64,000 bases of DNA, from positions 744,001 to 808,000 of the forward strand of contig NZ_CP098455.1 of assembly GCF_023702635.1 (NCBI RefSeq), written 5' to 3'. Below, in pieces: positions 19,214 through 28,643 of the stretch. Made by a program: the position numbers and the translations under genes. Source of the DNA: Spongiibacter taiwanensis (GTDB taxonomy: Bacteria; Pseudomonadota; Gammaproteobacteria; Pseudomonadales; Spongiibacteraceae). Position 1 is the first letter of the stretch, and each line of letters begins with the position of its first letter. The notes below the pieces were generated by a model. It worked only from the letters and a program-made list of their open reading frames with translations. It was not told the origin of the DNA and did no database searches.

Positions 19214-21613
19214 ATGTCTGCATCACGACTTCTAACTCTTCCTGCCATGCTCGCCCTGAGCGGGCTGTGCTATGGACAGATGGCCCCCGCCCCCGGCTGT
19301 GACAGCAACCCCCACCCGATCGTTGGCGAGTTACCCGCCGACCTGCCGGAATATTATCGCCACTGGAATTGGTTGCCCAACGACTACCTGGCACCCAACC
19401 AGCGCTGCGAAACGGCCCCCGGCTGCGAGGGTCGCTTTGTTGAACCCAGGCGGGACTGGCCCGGCGCCGATACCGACCCCATTGATGCCCCCCTGAATGT
19501 TTCCGCCGGCACCATTGAATCGGTCGGTCCCAAAGCCACCATGACCGGCGAGGTTGAGCTGCGCAAAGGCAGTCTCAGTCTGGACGCAGGCTACGCCCAA
19601 TACGACCGCGCCAACAGCACCGTGGTGCTGCGCGACAATGTGGTGCTGCGCCAGCCCGGTGTGCTGCTGCGAGGCCAGTACGCCAAGATCGACACCAATC
19701 GCGGCCTGGGTGAACTTGAGCAGGCGGAAATCCTCGCCTATGACGCTGGCGCCAGAGGCGCCGCCGGACGTATCGCCCGCCCCGATGCCACCAGTTTTTT
19801 GCTGGAGCAGGCCAGTTACACCCAGTGCACCCCGGACAAGGAAACCTGGTCCCTCCACGCCGATGAAATTCGCCTCGATTACGAGAGCGGGCGTGGCGTT
19901 GCCCGGGACACCGTGGTGCGCATTTACGATATTCCGGTGTTCTACACCCCCTACCTGAATTTCCCGGTGGACGATCGCCGGGCCACCGGCTTTCTGTTTC
20001 CCACCTTTGGTGTGGCCGATGGCAGTCTCGACATCTCGGTGCCCTACTACATCAATCTGGCACCCAACTACGACTTAACACTGGCGCCGCGCTTTATCGA
20101 GCAGCGCGGCGAAGCGCTGGAAACCGAGTTCCGCTACCTCAACCCTTACAGCGAGTGGGAAATCAATACCGGCTACCTGGCCAATGACCAGAAAGAAGAT
20201 ATCGACCGCTGGCTGCTCGGGGTTAACGAGCAGGGCTTTATCAACGACGAGTGGGAAACCGAGATCGACTTCACCCGGGTCAGCGACGAGGATTACTTTA
20301 CCGATCTGGGGCTGGCCAACCTCGCCGTGAAGCGCAGCACCCACCTCAACCAACAGGCTGCCATGCACTATCGCGCCAACAACTGGCACGGCACCGTTGA
20401 AGTACAGCGCTACCAAACCATCGCCGCGGTGGACGACCCTTACCAGAAACTGCCGCAACTTGGCCTGACCTATGTGTCGCCGGCAAAGAACTTTGCCCTC
20501 GAGCCCAGCCTGGAAGTTGAGTACACCGAATTTGACCACCGGGACAGCATCGCTGACGGCGGCACCAACGTGACTGGCCAACGCCTCTATGGCGCCGCCG
20601 GTGTCAGCCTGCCCATGCGCTGGCGCTGGGGCTTTATCGAGCCCGCCTATAAGAGCCGTCATGTGGCCTACGACCTGGAGGATGCCAGCAGCGCCGGCCT
20701 CGAAGAGAACCCCGCCGCCAGCAGCGCCCAGTTCACGCTGGACGCCGGCATGTATTTTGAGCGGCCACTGAATTTTCAGGAGCAAGCCTGGACCCAGACG
20801 CTGGAACCTCGGGTGTTCTATCGCTACTCGGAATACGAAGACCAGAGCGACCAGCCGGATTTCGACAGCTCCGCCCTCACCTTCACCTACCAGCAACTAT
20901 TCCGCGACACCCGCTTTACCGGCCACGACAGGCTCGACGACGCCGACCAGGTGGCAGTCGGGGTGAGCAGCCGCTTCATCAACAACGACGTGGGCCGGGA
21001 GATGCTGACCGTCAGCGTGGGCCAGCTCTACTACTTTAACGATGGCCGGGTACAGCTCCCGGGCGACGAAGAGCGCCGCAGCAGCAACTCAGACCTGGCC
21101 ACTCAGGTGCGTTTCCTGCCCCACGATAACCATTGGTTCAGCACCGACATGCTGCTCGATGCCCGCCAGGGGATGATTAATCAGAGCAATCTGAGCTACC
21201 ATCTGCGCAGCGACGAAGGCGTCCTGTTTAACGTGGGCTACACCTTCCGCCGTGAGGGCAACCAATTTGGCGGTCTGGAGTCAGACATTCGCCAGGCAGA
21301 CGCGTCATTGAGTTTGCCCATTAATAATCAATGGAAAGTCTTCGCGAAAACCCAATACGACTTTGAAAACAGTCGACCAGTGGAAAACCTGGTGGGTGCC
21401 GAGTACCAGAACTGCTGTTGGCTGGTCAGGATGGTCTACCAGCAGGCGCTGGAACCTGACGATGTGCTAGGGTCTAATAGCCCCACCACCGGGCGCACCG
21501 AACGCGACTCCGCATTTTTGGTGGAATTTCAATTAAAGGGCCTGGGCGGTCTGGGAACAGCCGTAACCAGCGCGCTTGAGGAAAGTATTTTTGGTTACCA
21601 ATCTGATGAATAA
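19214..21613 (+). CDS. lptD: LPS-assembly protein LptD
   Basis: Outer-membrane beta-barrel that inserts lipopolysaccharide into the outer leaflet with LptE. A signal peptide (MSASRLLTLPAMLALSGLCYG) is followed by the OstA/jellyroll periplasmic domain (about residues 110-260, GEVELRKGSLSLDAGYAQYD). The large LptD barrel domain runs to the C-terminus. Cysteines near the N-terminus (APGC, RCETAPGC) and the late pair in YQNCCWLVRMVY correspond to the inter-domain disulfides of E. coli LptD. The frame is open from 19154; the ATG at 19214 is chosen for the signal peptide, giving 799 residues. First gene of the lptD-surA-pdxA-rsmA-apaGH run. Confidence 0.95.
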   Translation: MSASRLLTLPAMLALSGLCYGQMAPAPGCDSNPHPIVGELPADLPEYYRHWNWLPNDYLAPNQRCETAPGCEGRFVEPRRDWPGADTDPIDAPLNVSAGTIESVGPKATMTGEVELRKGSLSLDAGYAQYDRANSTVVLRDNVVLRQPGVLLRGQYAKIDTNRGLGELEQAEILAYDAGARGAAGRIARPDATSFLLEQASYTQCTPDKETWSLHADEIRLDYESGRGVARDTVVRIYDIPVFYTPYLNFPVDDRRATGFLFPTFGVADGSLDISVPYYINLAPNYDLTLAPRFIEQRGEALETEFRYLNPYSEWEINTGYLANDQKEDIDRWLLGVNEQGFINDEWETEIDFTRVSDEDYFTDLGLANLAVKRSTHLNQQAAMHYRANNWHGTVEVQRYQTIAAVDDPYQKLPQLGLTYVSPAKNFALEPSLEVEYTEFDHRDSIADGGTNVTGQRLYGAAGVSLPMRWRWGFIEPAYKSRHVAYDLEDASSAGLEENPAASSAQFTLDAGMYFERPLNFQEQAWTQTLEPRVFYRYSEYEDQSDQPDFDSSALTFTYQQLFRDTRFTGHDRLDDADQVAVGVSSRFINNDVGREMLTVSVGQLYYFNDGRVQLPGDEERRSSNSDLATQVRFLPHDNHWFSTDMLLDARQGMINQSNLSYHLRSDEGVLFNVGYTFRREGNQFGGLESDIRQADASLSLPINNQWKVFAKTQYDFENSRPVENLVGAEYQNCCWLVRMVYQQALEPDDVLGSNSPTTGRTERDSAFLVEFQLKGLGGLGTAVTSALEESIFGYQSDE

Positions 21614-21614
21614 C

Positions 21615-22874
21615 ATGCGCTTAACTCAAATTTTACTGGCTGGCTTGCTGGTGGTGTCCGCCGTTGTCGCCCGTGCAGATGTGCAATGGTTGGACCGTAT
21701 CGCGGCCATTGTCGACGATGACGTGATCCTCACCAGCGAGCTGAATCACCGGCTGGATACCATCAAGACCAACATTGCCCGAGCCGGCCAGAGCGCCCCC
21801 CCGGATGAACAACTGCGCAAAGAAGTGCTCGACCTGTTAATTCTGGAAAGCATTCAACTACAGATGGCCAATCGCGTCGGCCTGCGAATTGAAGACGAAG
21901 AACTGAACCAGGCCGTCACCCGCATCGCCGCCCAAAACAAAATGACCCTGGAGCAGTTCCGTCAGGCATTGATCTCCAGCGGCACCTCCTACCTCGAGCT
22001 GCGCGAGCAGGTACGCCGGGAAATGCTGATTCAGCGAGTCCAAGCCGGGAATGTGAATCAACGCATCCAGATCACCGAGCAGGAAGTGGCGAATTACCTC
22101 GAATCCGAAGAGGGCCAGTCCCGCACTTCGCCAGATTACCGCCTGGCACACGTACTGATTCCGGTCGCCTCCGACGCCACCGATGGCCAACGTCAAGAAG
22201 CGCTGCAGAAAGCCCGTAAAGTGGCCGACGCCCTGCGTAACGGCGCCAGCTACGACAAACTGCCCTTCGCCGATGTCAGCGGAAGCGACCTGGGCTGGCG
22301 TAAACAAAACGATTTGCCCGGTCTGTTCGCCGATGTGGCGCCCAAACTGCGCGACGGCCAGGTGGCTGACCCGCTGCAAAGCGCCAGTGGCTACCACGTG
22401 GTGAAAATGCTGGGCAGCCGCGGTGTTAATGAGCTGGTAGACCAGACCAAGGTCCGCCACATTCTGCTCAAGCCCTCAGCCATTCGCGACGAAGCGGCGA
22501 CTCGCCAGCTCGCCGCGGACCTGAGAGCCCGGGTGCAAAATGGCGAGTCCTTTGCCGACCTGGCAAAGAAATTCTCTGAAGATATCGGCTCTGCCCAAGA
22601 GGGCGGCAGTCTTGGCTGGACCTCTCCCGGTCAGCTGGTGCCCCAGTTTGAACAGGCCATGGACAACACACCGGTGGGCAAAATCAGCGAGCCGGTAGAA
22701 TCGCCCTACGGCTGGCACATCATCATGGTGGAAGACCGCCGCCGGGAAGACATGACCGATAGGTTGCGCGAGCAGCTGGCACGGCGCGCCCTGCATGATC
22801 GTAAATTTGATCAGGAACTGGAGAGCTGGCTGCGCAAAATCCGCAGCGAGGCCTTTGTCGACGAAAAAATTTAA
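21615..22874 (+). CDS. surA: Periplasmic chaperone / peptidyl-prolyl isomerase SurA
   Basis: Escorts outer-membrane proteins, LptD among them, across the periplasm. A signal peptide ([21 protein letters not shown]) leads into the N-terminal chaperone domain ([19 protein letters not shown]). Two parvulin domains follow, each with the hallmark pattern: YRLAHVLIP to [12 protein letters not shown], and VRHILLKPS to [17 protein letters not shown]. The length is 419 residues. An in-frame ATG at 21606 overlapping the lptD stop is an alternative; neither start has a strong ribosome-binding site. The stop overlaps the pdxA start (TAATG). Confidence 0.95.
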   Translation: MRLTQILLAGLLVVSAVVARADVQWLDRIAAIVDDDVILTSELNHRLDTIKTNIARAGQSAPPDEQLRKEVLDLLILESIQLQMANRVGLRIEDEELNQAVTRIAAQNKMTLEQFRQALISSGTSYLELREQVRREMLIQRVQAGNVNQRIQITEQEVANYLESEEGQSRTSPDYRLAHVLIPVASDATDGQRQEALQKARKVADALRNGASYDKLPFADVSGSDLGWRKQNDLPGLFADVAPKLRDGQVADPLQSASGYHVVKMLGSRGVNELVDQTKVRHILLKPSAIRDEAATRQLAADLRARVQNGESFADLAKKFSEDIGSAQEGGSLGWTSPGQLVPQFEQAMDNTPVGKISEPVESPYGWHIIMVEDRRREDMTDRLREQLARRALHDRKFDQELESWLRKIRSEAFVDEKI

Positions 22875-23869
22875 TGACCCCCAGGCTCGCCATCACCCCC
22901 GGTGAACCTGCAGGCATCGGTCCCGAATTGCTCGTTCAGCTGGCCCAGCAAGACTGGCCCGCTGAGCTGGTGGCCGTTGCCGACCCCGATCTCTTAGCCC
23001 AGCGCGCGGCGGCGCTCAAGCTGCCGCTGCAGTGCAGCCCGGCCGATTTTAGCGCCGCCCCCATCCCCCATCGCCAGGGTCACATCAGATGCTTGCCGGT
23101 GAAACTGGCCACTGCGTCCCTGCCGGGACAGCTGACCGCGGCCAATGCGCACTACGTACTCGCTACCCTGACCCAGGCCACTGATGCCTGTCTGGCAGGC
23201 CACTGCCACGGGCTGGTCACCGGGCCAGTGCAAAAATCCGTCATCAATGATGCCGGCATTGCCTTCAGCGGCCACACCGAGTTTCTGGCCCAGCGCTGCG
23301 GGGTAGACAAAGTGGTAATGATGTTAGCCACCGAGCAGCTTCGGGTCGCCCTGGTGACCACCCATCTGCCGCTGAGTGCCGTGCCCACGGCCATCACCCG
23401 GGACACGCTGCTGGAAGTCTGCCACATTCTGCAGGGCAGCCTGCAGCAGCAGTTTGGCCTGAGCGAGCCGCGGGTTATGGTGCTGGGGCTCAATCCCCAT
23501 GCCGGCGAAGGCGGCCATATGGGCAGAGAGGAGATCGACACCATCTCCCCCTGCCTTGAGGAGCTGCGCGACCAGGGTTGGCACTTCAGTGGACCCTACC
23601 CCGCCGACACCGCCTTTCAACCCAAATACCTCGACCAATGTGACGCGGTGTTAGCTATGTATCACGACCAGGGCCTGCCCGTGCTGAAATATCAAGGCTT
23701 TGGCCGGGCCGTTAATATCACCCTCGGCTTGCCGATTATCCGGACCTCGGTCGACCATGGCACCGCGCTCGACCTGGCCGGCAAGGGCAGCGCCGATACC
23801 GGCAGTTTTGAAGTTGCGATTCGCACCGCTATTTCGATGGCCACTGCCAAGGCAGGAAGGGGCCACTAA
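22874..23869 (+). CDS. pdxA: 4-hydroxythreonine-4-phosphate dehydrogenase
   Basis: NAD-dependent oxidation of 4-phosphohydroxy-L-threonine in pyridoxal-5'-phosphate synthesis. A 331-residue protein starting [20 protein letters not shown], with metal-binding histidines in [25 protein letters not shown] and [15 protein letters not shown], and the C-terminal [16 protein letters not shown]. It is translationally coupled on both sides by TAATG overlaps, with surA upstream and rsmA downstream. The substrate-side pdxJ is not in the window. Confidence 0.97.
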   Translation: MTPRLAITPGEPAGIGPELLVQLAQQDWPAELVAVADPDLLAQRAAALKLPLQCSPADFSAAPIPHRQGHIRCLPVKLATASLPGQLTAANAHYVLATLTQATDACLAGHCHGLVTGPVQKSVINDAGIAFSGHTEFLAQRCGVDKVVMMLATEQLRVALVTTHLPLSAVPTAITRDTLLEVCHILQGSLQQQFGLSEPRVMVLGLNPHAGEGGHMGREEIDTISPCLEELRDQGWHFSGPYPADTAFQPKYLDQCDAVLAMYHDQGLPVLKYQGFGRAVNITLGLPIIRTSVDHGTALDLAGKGSADTGSFEVAIRTAISMATAKAGRGH

Positions 23870-24657
23870 TGGAAACCAAACACCGGGCCAGAAAACGCTT
23901 TGGCCAGAACTTTCTTCACGACCAGGGGATCATCCGCCGCATCGTCTCTGCCATCTACCCCCGAGAGGGTCAGCGGCTGCTGGAGATCGGGCCGGGACAA
24001 GGGGCCATCACGGAGTTGCTGCTGGAATCGGGTTGCGAACTGTCAGTTATTGAGCTGGACCGGGATCTGGTACCGATCCTCGAGGAGAAATTCTCCCACC
24101 TGAGCCACTTTCACCTCTACCAGGGCGATGCCCTGAAATTTGATATCCAAGCACTGGCGGGCAAGGACCGACTTCGGGTAGTGGGCAATCTGCCTTACAA
24201 CATTTCCACCCCGCTGATTTTCCATTTGCTGTCCCAGCAAGGCGGTATTGCAGATATGCACTTTATGCTGCAGAAAGAAGTCGTCGAGCGCTTGGCCGCC
24301 GAGACCGGCAGCAAGGCCTACGGCCGCCTGGGCATCATGGCACAGTATTATTGCCAGGTGGAAAACCTGTTTGAAGTGCCGCCGGAGTGCTTTTCCCCTC
24401 GGCCCAAGGTGCAATCGGCCATCGTCCGCTTAACGCCCCACACCGAATTACCCCACCCCGCAAACAGCGTTGACACCCTGCAGCAGGTCCTGCGCAGCGC
24501 CTTTAATCAACGCCGCAAAACCCTGCGCAACAACCTGAAAGAGTTGATCAGCAGCGAGGCCCTGGAAGACCTCGGTATTGATCCGGGGCTGCGCCCGGAA
24601 AAGCTCGCCCTGGCGGAATTTGTTACCATCGCCAATCACCTGACCGCCGGTCAGTAA
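23869..24657 (+). CDS. rsmA: 16S rRNA (adenine1518/1519-N6)-dimethyltransferase
   Basis: Dimethylates two adjacent adenines in the 3' hairpin of 16S rRNA (KsgA). It has 262 residues. RKRFGQNFLHDQGIIRRIV is the conserved N-terminus. LLEIGPGQGAITELLLE is the SAM-binding motif I and NLPYNISTPLIFHLL the catalytic motif IV. FSPRPKVQSAIVRL and FNQRRKTLRNNLK are in the C-terminal RNA-binding domain. It is coupled to pdxA by TAATG, the common gammaproteobacterial arrangement. Confidence 0.97.
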   Translation: METKHRARKRFGQNFLHDQGIIRRIVSAIYPREGQRLLEIGPGQGAITELLLESGCELSVIELDRDLVPILEEKFSHLSHFHLYQGDALKFDIQALAGKDRLRVVGNLPYNISTPLIFHLLSQQGGIADMHFMLQKEVVERLAAETGSKAYGRLGIMAQYYCQVENLFEVPPECFSPRPKVQSAIVRLTPHTELPHPANSVDTLQQVLRSAFNQRRKTLRNNLKELISSEALEDLGIDPGLRPEKLALAEFVTIANHLTAGQ

Positions 24658-24688
24658 CGCCACTTTCAACAGCCGACACCGAGACCCC

Positions 24689-25063
24689 ATGCCAGATCGA
24701 ACCGTCAGCATCACTGTCGAAACCGAATATCTTGCGGAGCAGTCCGAGCCAAAAAGTCACCGCTTCGCCTTTGCCTACACCATTACCATCGCCAATAGCG
24801 GCGATGAAGCGGTGCGTCTGCTCAACCGCCACTGGATTATCACTGACGGCAACAATGAGGTGCAGGAGGTTCACGGCGAGGGTGTGGTCGGCAAACAACC
24901 GCTGATCGAGCCTGGCGAGTCCTTTCGCTACACCTCCGGCGCCGTCATTAGCACCGCCGTTGGCACCATGGAAGGCAGCTACGAAATGATCAGCGCCTCC
25001 GGCCGCCCCTTCATTGCCCCCATTGGGGTGTTTTCCCTGGCCCAACCCTCGGCGCTGCACTAG
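24689..25063 (+). CDS. apaG: ApaG domain protein
   Basis: A 124-residue single-domain protein with the ApaG/DUF525 immunoglobulin-like fold. Typical segments are FAYTITIANSGDEAVRLLNRHW, GEGVVGKQPLIEPGESFRYTSG and MEGSYEMIS. Its molecular role in bacteria is not well defined; it is linked to magnesium/cobalt phenotypes and resembles the FBxo3 domain. It overlaps apaH by one base (TAGTG), the usual rsmA-apaG-apaH order. Confidence 0.95.
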   Translation: MPDRTVSITVETEYLAEQSEPKSHRFAFAYTITIANSGDEAVRLLNRHWIITDGNNEVQEVHGEGVVGKQPLIEPGESFRYTSGAVISTAVGTMEGSYEMISASGRPFIAPIGVFSLAQPSALH

Positions 25064-25878
25064 TGCGCCGCTTTGCCGTTGGCGATTTACAGGGCTGCCT
25101 TGCGCCCCTGCAAGCCTTGCTGGAAACGGTCGCATTCAATCCCGATCGCGATCAACTCTGGCTGGTCGGCGACCTGGTCAACCGCGGGCCCGACTCCCTG
25201 GATACCCTGCGTTTTCTCTATCGCATCCGCGACAGCCTGAGAATCACCCTCGGCAATCACGACCTCCACACCCTGGCCCTGGCCAGAGGCGCCACCGAAC
25301 GCGGTCGCCACTCCACCCTACAGGCACTGCTGGCCGCCCCGGATCTACCAGAACTGGTGGACTGGCTGCGCCACCAACCGCTTGCCTATCGCCCCGCCGA
25401 GGGCGACTACCTGATGAGCCACGCCGGTATTCCCCATATCTGGAGCAGCGACCAGGCCCTGGCCCTGAGCCGCGAACTGGAGGCCACCTTACAAGGACCG
25501 GGGCTGGATGACTTTCTTCGAGATATGTACGGCAATGAGCCCGCACAGTGGGACGACAATTTGCGCGGTGTCGCCCGCCTGCGCTGCATCACCAATTACT
25601 TTACCCGCATGCGCTTGACCGGCAGTCAGGGCGAGCTGGAATTTGACTACAAAGATACCGGCGACAACCTGCCCGACGGCTATCGGCCCTGGTTTGAGTG
25701 GGCACCCCATTCACCCCGACGTGAAAAGCTCATTTTTGGACATTGGGCAGCACTGCAGGGCAACACCGGACGTGACGAGGTGATCGGCCTCGACACCGGT
25801 TGCGTGTGGGGCAATTGCATGACGATGCTGAACTTGGAGACTGGAGAGCGGGTTTCCCAGCCCTGCCGGAGGGGGTAG
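25063..25878 (+). CDS. apaH: Symmetrical diadenosine tetraphosphatase
   Basis: Hydrolyses Ap4A symmetrically to two ADP, controlling alarmone levels and removing Np4 RNA caps. A 271-residue PPP-family metallophosphatase. The metal motifs are FAVGDLQGCLAPL, WLVGDLVNRGPDSLDTL and TLGNHDLHTLA, with LMSHAGIPHIW and IFGHWAALQG later on. It starts with GTG inside the apaG stop codon (TAGTG). It ends the lptD-apaH run. Confidence 0.96.
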   Translation: MRRFAVGDLQGCLAPLQALLETVAFNPDRDQLWLVGDLVNRGPDSLDTLRFLYRIRDSLRITLGNHDLHTLALARGATERGRHSTLQALLAAPDLPELVDWLRHQPLAYRPAEGDYLMSHAGIPHIWSSDQALALSRELEATLQGPGLDDFLRDMYGNEPAQWDDNLRGVARLRCITNYFTRMRLTGSQGELEFDYKDTGDNLPDGYRPWFEWAPHSPRREKLIFGHWAALQGNTGRDEVIGLDTGCVWGNCMTMLNLETGERVSQPCRRG

Positions 25879-25894
25879 GTTTTTGCGGCTTCGC

Positions 25895-25909
25895 CGCAGG
25901 ATCGTGTTC
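25895..25909. repeat. Short GCGGC/GCCGC hairpin after apaH
   Basis: TGCGGC and GCCGCA around a TTC loop form a short, very stable hairpin 17 bases after the apaH stop. T residues precede it on the plus strand, so it lacks the usual terminator tail in either direction. It may be a REP-like element or transcript-end structure. The remainder of the 25879-26083 interval shows nothing I can assign. Confidence 0.35.
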
Positions 25910-26083
25910 GCGTTGGTATACGGTTTTGTCGGTGGGCTATGGCGCCCTGTCGGGTTATCTTCATTTTCTGAAAGCATTTTTTCGCCTTGCTGGGCGAAAC
26001 AGCTACTTTCCGCCAGAAACAAAACCCAACAGCGTGCCAGCAACCAAACCTAAAACACCAACACCACCAAGGTGAATATCACC

Positions 26084-26740
26084 TCATCCATCAAGTCCAC
26101 AATTCAATCCCAAGCCCCCCAACCCACAATACCCCTGCGGATTCTTATCCAAATACTGCTGATGATAAGGCTCGGCATAATAAAACGGCCCCGCCGCCAC
26201 AATTTCGGTGGTGATCGCTGGCAGGCGGGATTTCTTCTCAGCCAGCACCCGCTGAAACACTTCCCGCGAGGCCTGTGCCTCGGCAAGCTGGTCATCACCA
26301 AAACAATAGATGCCGGAGCGATACTGGGTGCCCACGTCATAGCCCTGGCTCATGCCTTCAGTGGGGTTGTGGCTTTCCCAGAACACTTTCAAAAGGGTGG
26401 CAAAGCTGACTTTGGCAGGGTCGAAGACCACCAACACCACTTCATTGTGACCGGTCGCCCCTGAACACACTTCTTCGTATTTCGGGTTGGGGGTATAACC
26501 GCCGCTATAGCCCACCGCCGTGGTGTAAACGCCATCCACCTGCCAGAATTTGCGCTCAGCCCCCCAGAAGCAGCCCATTCCGAATAACACCTGTTCCATC
26601 CCCTCAGGGAAGGGCGGCGCCATTGAGGTTCCAAGTACCGTGTGCTGACCCGGTTTGGTGATGGGCACTTCCCGTCCCGGCAAGGCCTCTTCCGGGCTGG
26701 GCATCAGCGCCGATTTGCGATAACGATCTAGCACGCTCAT
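26084..26740 (-). CDS. msrA: Peptide methionine sulfoxide reductase A
   Basis: Reduces methionine-S-sulfoxide in proteins. A 218-residue protein with the catalytic motif [14 protein letters not shown] (Cys57) and [18 protein letters not shown]. The C-terminal resolving cysteines are in [13 protein letters not shown] (Cys205 and Cys214). AAGGAG lies seven bases before the ATG at 26740. It is a monocistronic gene divergent from speD. Its N-terminal 45 residues before the catalytic domain are as in long enterobacterial MsrA. Confidence 0.96.
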   Translation of the reverse strand: MSVLDRYRKSALMPSPEEALPGREVPITKPGQHTVLGTSMAPPFPEGMEQVLFGMGCFWGAERKFWQVDGVYTTAVGYSGGYTPNPKYEEVCSGATGHNEVVLVVFDPAKVSFATLLKVFWESHNPTEGMSQGYDVGTQYRSGIYCFGDDQLAEAQASREVFQRVLAEKKSRLPAITTEIVAAGPFYYAEPYHQQYLDKNPQGYCGLGGLGLNCGLDG

Positions 26741-26999
26741 AGCTGCTCCTTATTAGGTCGGTAACCAACAAGCGAATGACGGCAATTTTGCTCGCCGTAC
26801 TATGCCTCCTTTTAAAGGCAAAAAGCCAGCCTGCCCCCGCCCCTCGGGAGGCTCGGGGCAAGCCCCCTGAAAATGTGGATAAGCCCTTAGTTTATAAGTA
26901 AAAATTCGAGGTCCTTATTTGCCAACTTTAGGGTTGCTATTTAGAACAAAAAACGTTTAAATCGCCGCTTCTTTCACCCCTGCGGAGGATTTATGCTAA

Positions 27000-27455
27000 A
27001 TGAAAAGCTTGGATCTCATGCCTCAGTTGGAGGCCAGTGCGGCTAGCTGCACCCCGATTAGCCAATCGGACGAAAATCTGGACCACTTCATTATTCGTGA
27101 CGGCGTTGCATTTGCCGGCACGCATCTGATCATCGACCTGTGGGGCGCTTCTCACCTCGATGACATCCCCCGTATGGAACAAGCCTTTTTGGACTGTGTG
27201 CGCGAGTGCGGTGCAACCCTGCTGCATATTCACATGCACCACTTCACTCCCAATGGTGGCATCTCTGGTGTTGCTGTGCTGGCGGAATCCCATATCAGCG
27301 TACACACCTGGCCCGAGCGCGACTATGCTGCCTTTGATGTCTTCATGTGTGGCGACGCCAAACCCGAGCTTGCCGTCGGTATTCTGCAAAAGGCATTTAA
27401 CCCTTCCCGGGTAGAGGTTGGTGAAAACCTGCGCGGGAACATGGGTAATGTCTGA
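27000..27455 (+). CDS. speD: S-adenosylmethionine decarboxylase proenzyme
   Basis: Makes decarboxylated SAM, the aminopropyl donor for SpeE. It is the small prokaryotic type, 151 residues. It is expected to self-cleave before Ser97 in [13 protein letters not shown] to create the pyruvoyl cofactor, and [13 protein letters not shown] and FDVFMCGDA are family segments. The ATG at 27000 lies 11 bases after a strong GGAGG (26984-26988), slightly far. A second ATG in another frame at 26993 is closer. It overlaps speE by eight bases, so the two spermidine-synthesis proteins are coupled. Confidence 0.94.
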   Translation: MKSLDLMPQLEASAASCTPISQSDENLDHFIIRDGVAFAGTHLIIDLWGASHLDDIPRMEQAFLDCVRECGATLLHIHMHHFTPNGGISGVAVLAESHISVHTWPERDYAAFDVFMCGDAKPELAVGILQKAFNPSRVEVGENLRGNMGNV

Positions 27456-28296
27456 GTGGTTTAACGAAACCCTCCACCACGGATATCACCAGGGCTTCGA
27501 AGTTGCTGAGATCTTGTTCGAGAACAAGACTGAGCATCAGCACCTGGTGATTTTCGAGTCGACCAGCTTTGGTCGGGTAATGGCGCTGGATGGCATTATT
27601 CAGACTACCGAGCGGGATGAGTTCATCTATCACGAGATGCTCGCCCACGTCCCCCTGTTTGCCCATGGCCAAGCCAAAGATGTGTTGATCATTGGCGGTG
27701 GCGACGGCGGCCTGCTGCGAGAAGTCCTCAAACACCAGGGTGTTGAACGCGCAGTGCAGGTTGAAATCGACCAAGCTGTTATCGACATGTGCGTGCAATA
27801 CCTGCCGCGTCACTCGGCCGGCGCTTACGATAACCCGCGCGCGGAAATTGTGATCGGCGATGGCATCGAGTATGTCGCCAGCACCGAGCGCAAGTTCGAC
27901 GTCATTCTGTCTGACAGCACTGACCCCATCGGCCCCGGCGAGGTACTGTTCACCTCGCCATTCTATGAGGGCATCAAGCGCTGCCTGAAACCCGGTGGCG
28001 TGTTCGCGGCGCAAAATGGCGTCGCCTTTATGCAACCCGATGAAGTCAGCACCACCCAAAAGCGGCTGTCGCCTTTCTTTGCCGACACCCGCTTCTTCGC
28101 CGCCGCGGTGCCCACCTATATCGGTGGCATCATGACTTTTGCCTGGGCAAGCGATAACAACACGTTATGGCAGACTCCCCAGGCAACCCTGGCCGCCCGC
28201 TATCAGGACAGCGGCATAAAAACCCGCTATTACAATCCGGCGTTGCATGCCGGCTGTTTTGCGCTGCCCCAGTACCTGATCGATAGTCTGGATTGA
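27448..28296 (+). CDS. speE: Spermidine synthase (polyamine aminopropyltransferase)
   Basis: Transfers the aminopropyl group from decarboxylated SAM to putrescine or another diamine. A 282-residue protein. The N-terminal [20 protein letters not shown] matches the SpeE beta-barrel start. [17 protein letters not shown] binds decarboxylated SAM, and [18 protein letters not shown] carries the catalytic acid region. The frame opens at 27418, but the ATG at 27448 overlapping the speD stop gives the family N-terminus. An intrinsic terminator follows 33 bases after the stop. Diamine specificity (putrescine or cadaverine) is not readable from sequence alone. Confidence 0.95.
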   Translation: MSEWFNETLHHGYHQGFEVAEILFENKTEHQHLVIFESTSFGRVMALDGIIQTTERDEFIYHEMLAHVPLFAHGQAKDVLIIGGGDGGLLREVLKHQGVERAVQVEIDQAVIDMCVQYLPRHSAGAYDNPRAEIVIGDGIEYVASTERKFDVILSDSTDPIGPGEVLFTSPFYEGIKRCLKPGGVFAAQNGVAFMQPDEVSTTQKRLSPFFADTRFFAAAVPTYIGGIMTFAWASDNNTLWQTPQATLAARYQDSGIKTRYYNPALHAGCFALPQYLIDSLD

Positions 28297-28329
28297 CCCA
28301 GACCCAATCAACCGTGCGACATTTTCTCA

Positions 28330-28362
28330 GCCCGCCCCATCCTGATGGGGCGGGCTTTTTTT
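28330..28362 (+). terminator. Intrinsic terminator of speD-speE
   Basis: A GC-rich stem of 11-12 pairs (GCCCGCCCCATC with GATGGGGCGGGC) is followed directly by seven T residues at 28356-28362. It separates speDE from the decarboxylase gene downstream. Confidence 0.95.
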
Positions 28363-28643
28363 GGCTGAAATCGCCGATCAAACTGAATTTGCAGCGGTGT
28401 CGGGTTTTCGATGTCAGTCTGGCGGGGTACTATCTTGCAAAATCCAACTACCCAGTACGAAAAACCTGGCGTTGCCTGGGCCTGAAGCCGCCCATTGGCC
28501 AACCGCCCTGCCAGGTTTTTGACTACGCTACATTCAGCAACATTCGCTGGTCATATATTTTCGTCATCATGGGCAAAATAGTCAGTGCAAACTGATGACC
28601 AGACATTGTTTAATCCGCTGCGGCGCTATTTGCGAGTAACGAT
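28363..28643 (+). other. Structured leader region before the decarboxylase gene
   Basis: No convincing gene lies between the speE terminator and 28644. The region holds an 11-base perfect inverted repeat, AAAAACCTGGC at 28460-28470 with GCCAGGTTTTT at 28510-28520. It encloses 39 bases with their own GTTG..GGCC/GGCCAAC pairing. Because the distal arm ends in T5 it looks like a long terminator-type hairpin about 125 bases before the start codon. An attenuator or a small RNA 3' end are both possible. No known riboswitch consensus was recognised. Confidence 0.5.

Noticed and set aside
26820-26865. GC-rich imperfect inverted repeat in the msrA-speD interval
   Set aside because: Only six outer and four inner pairs with mismatches between; no U-run and no clear role.
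28293-28595. A 100-codon frame between speE and the decarboxylase
   Set aside because: It runs straight through a strong intrinsic terminator and the structured leader, has no ribosome-binding site and no recognisable protein features.
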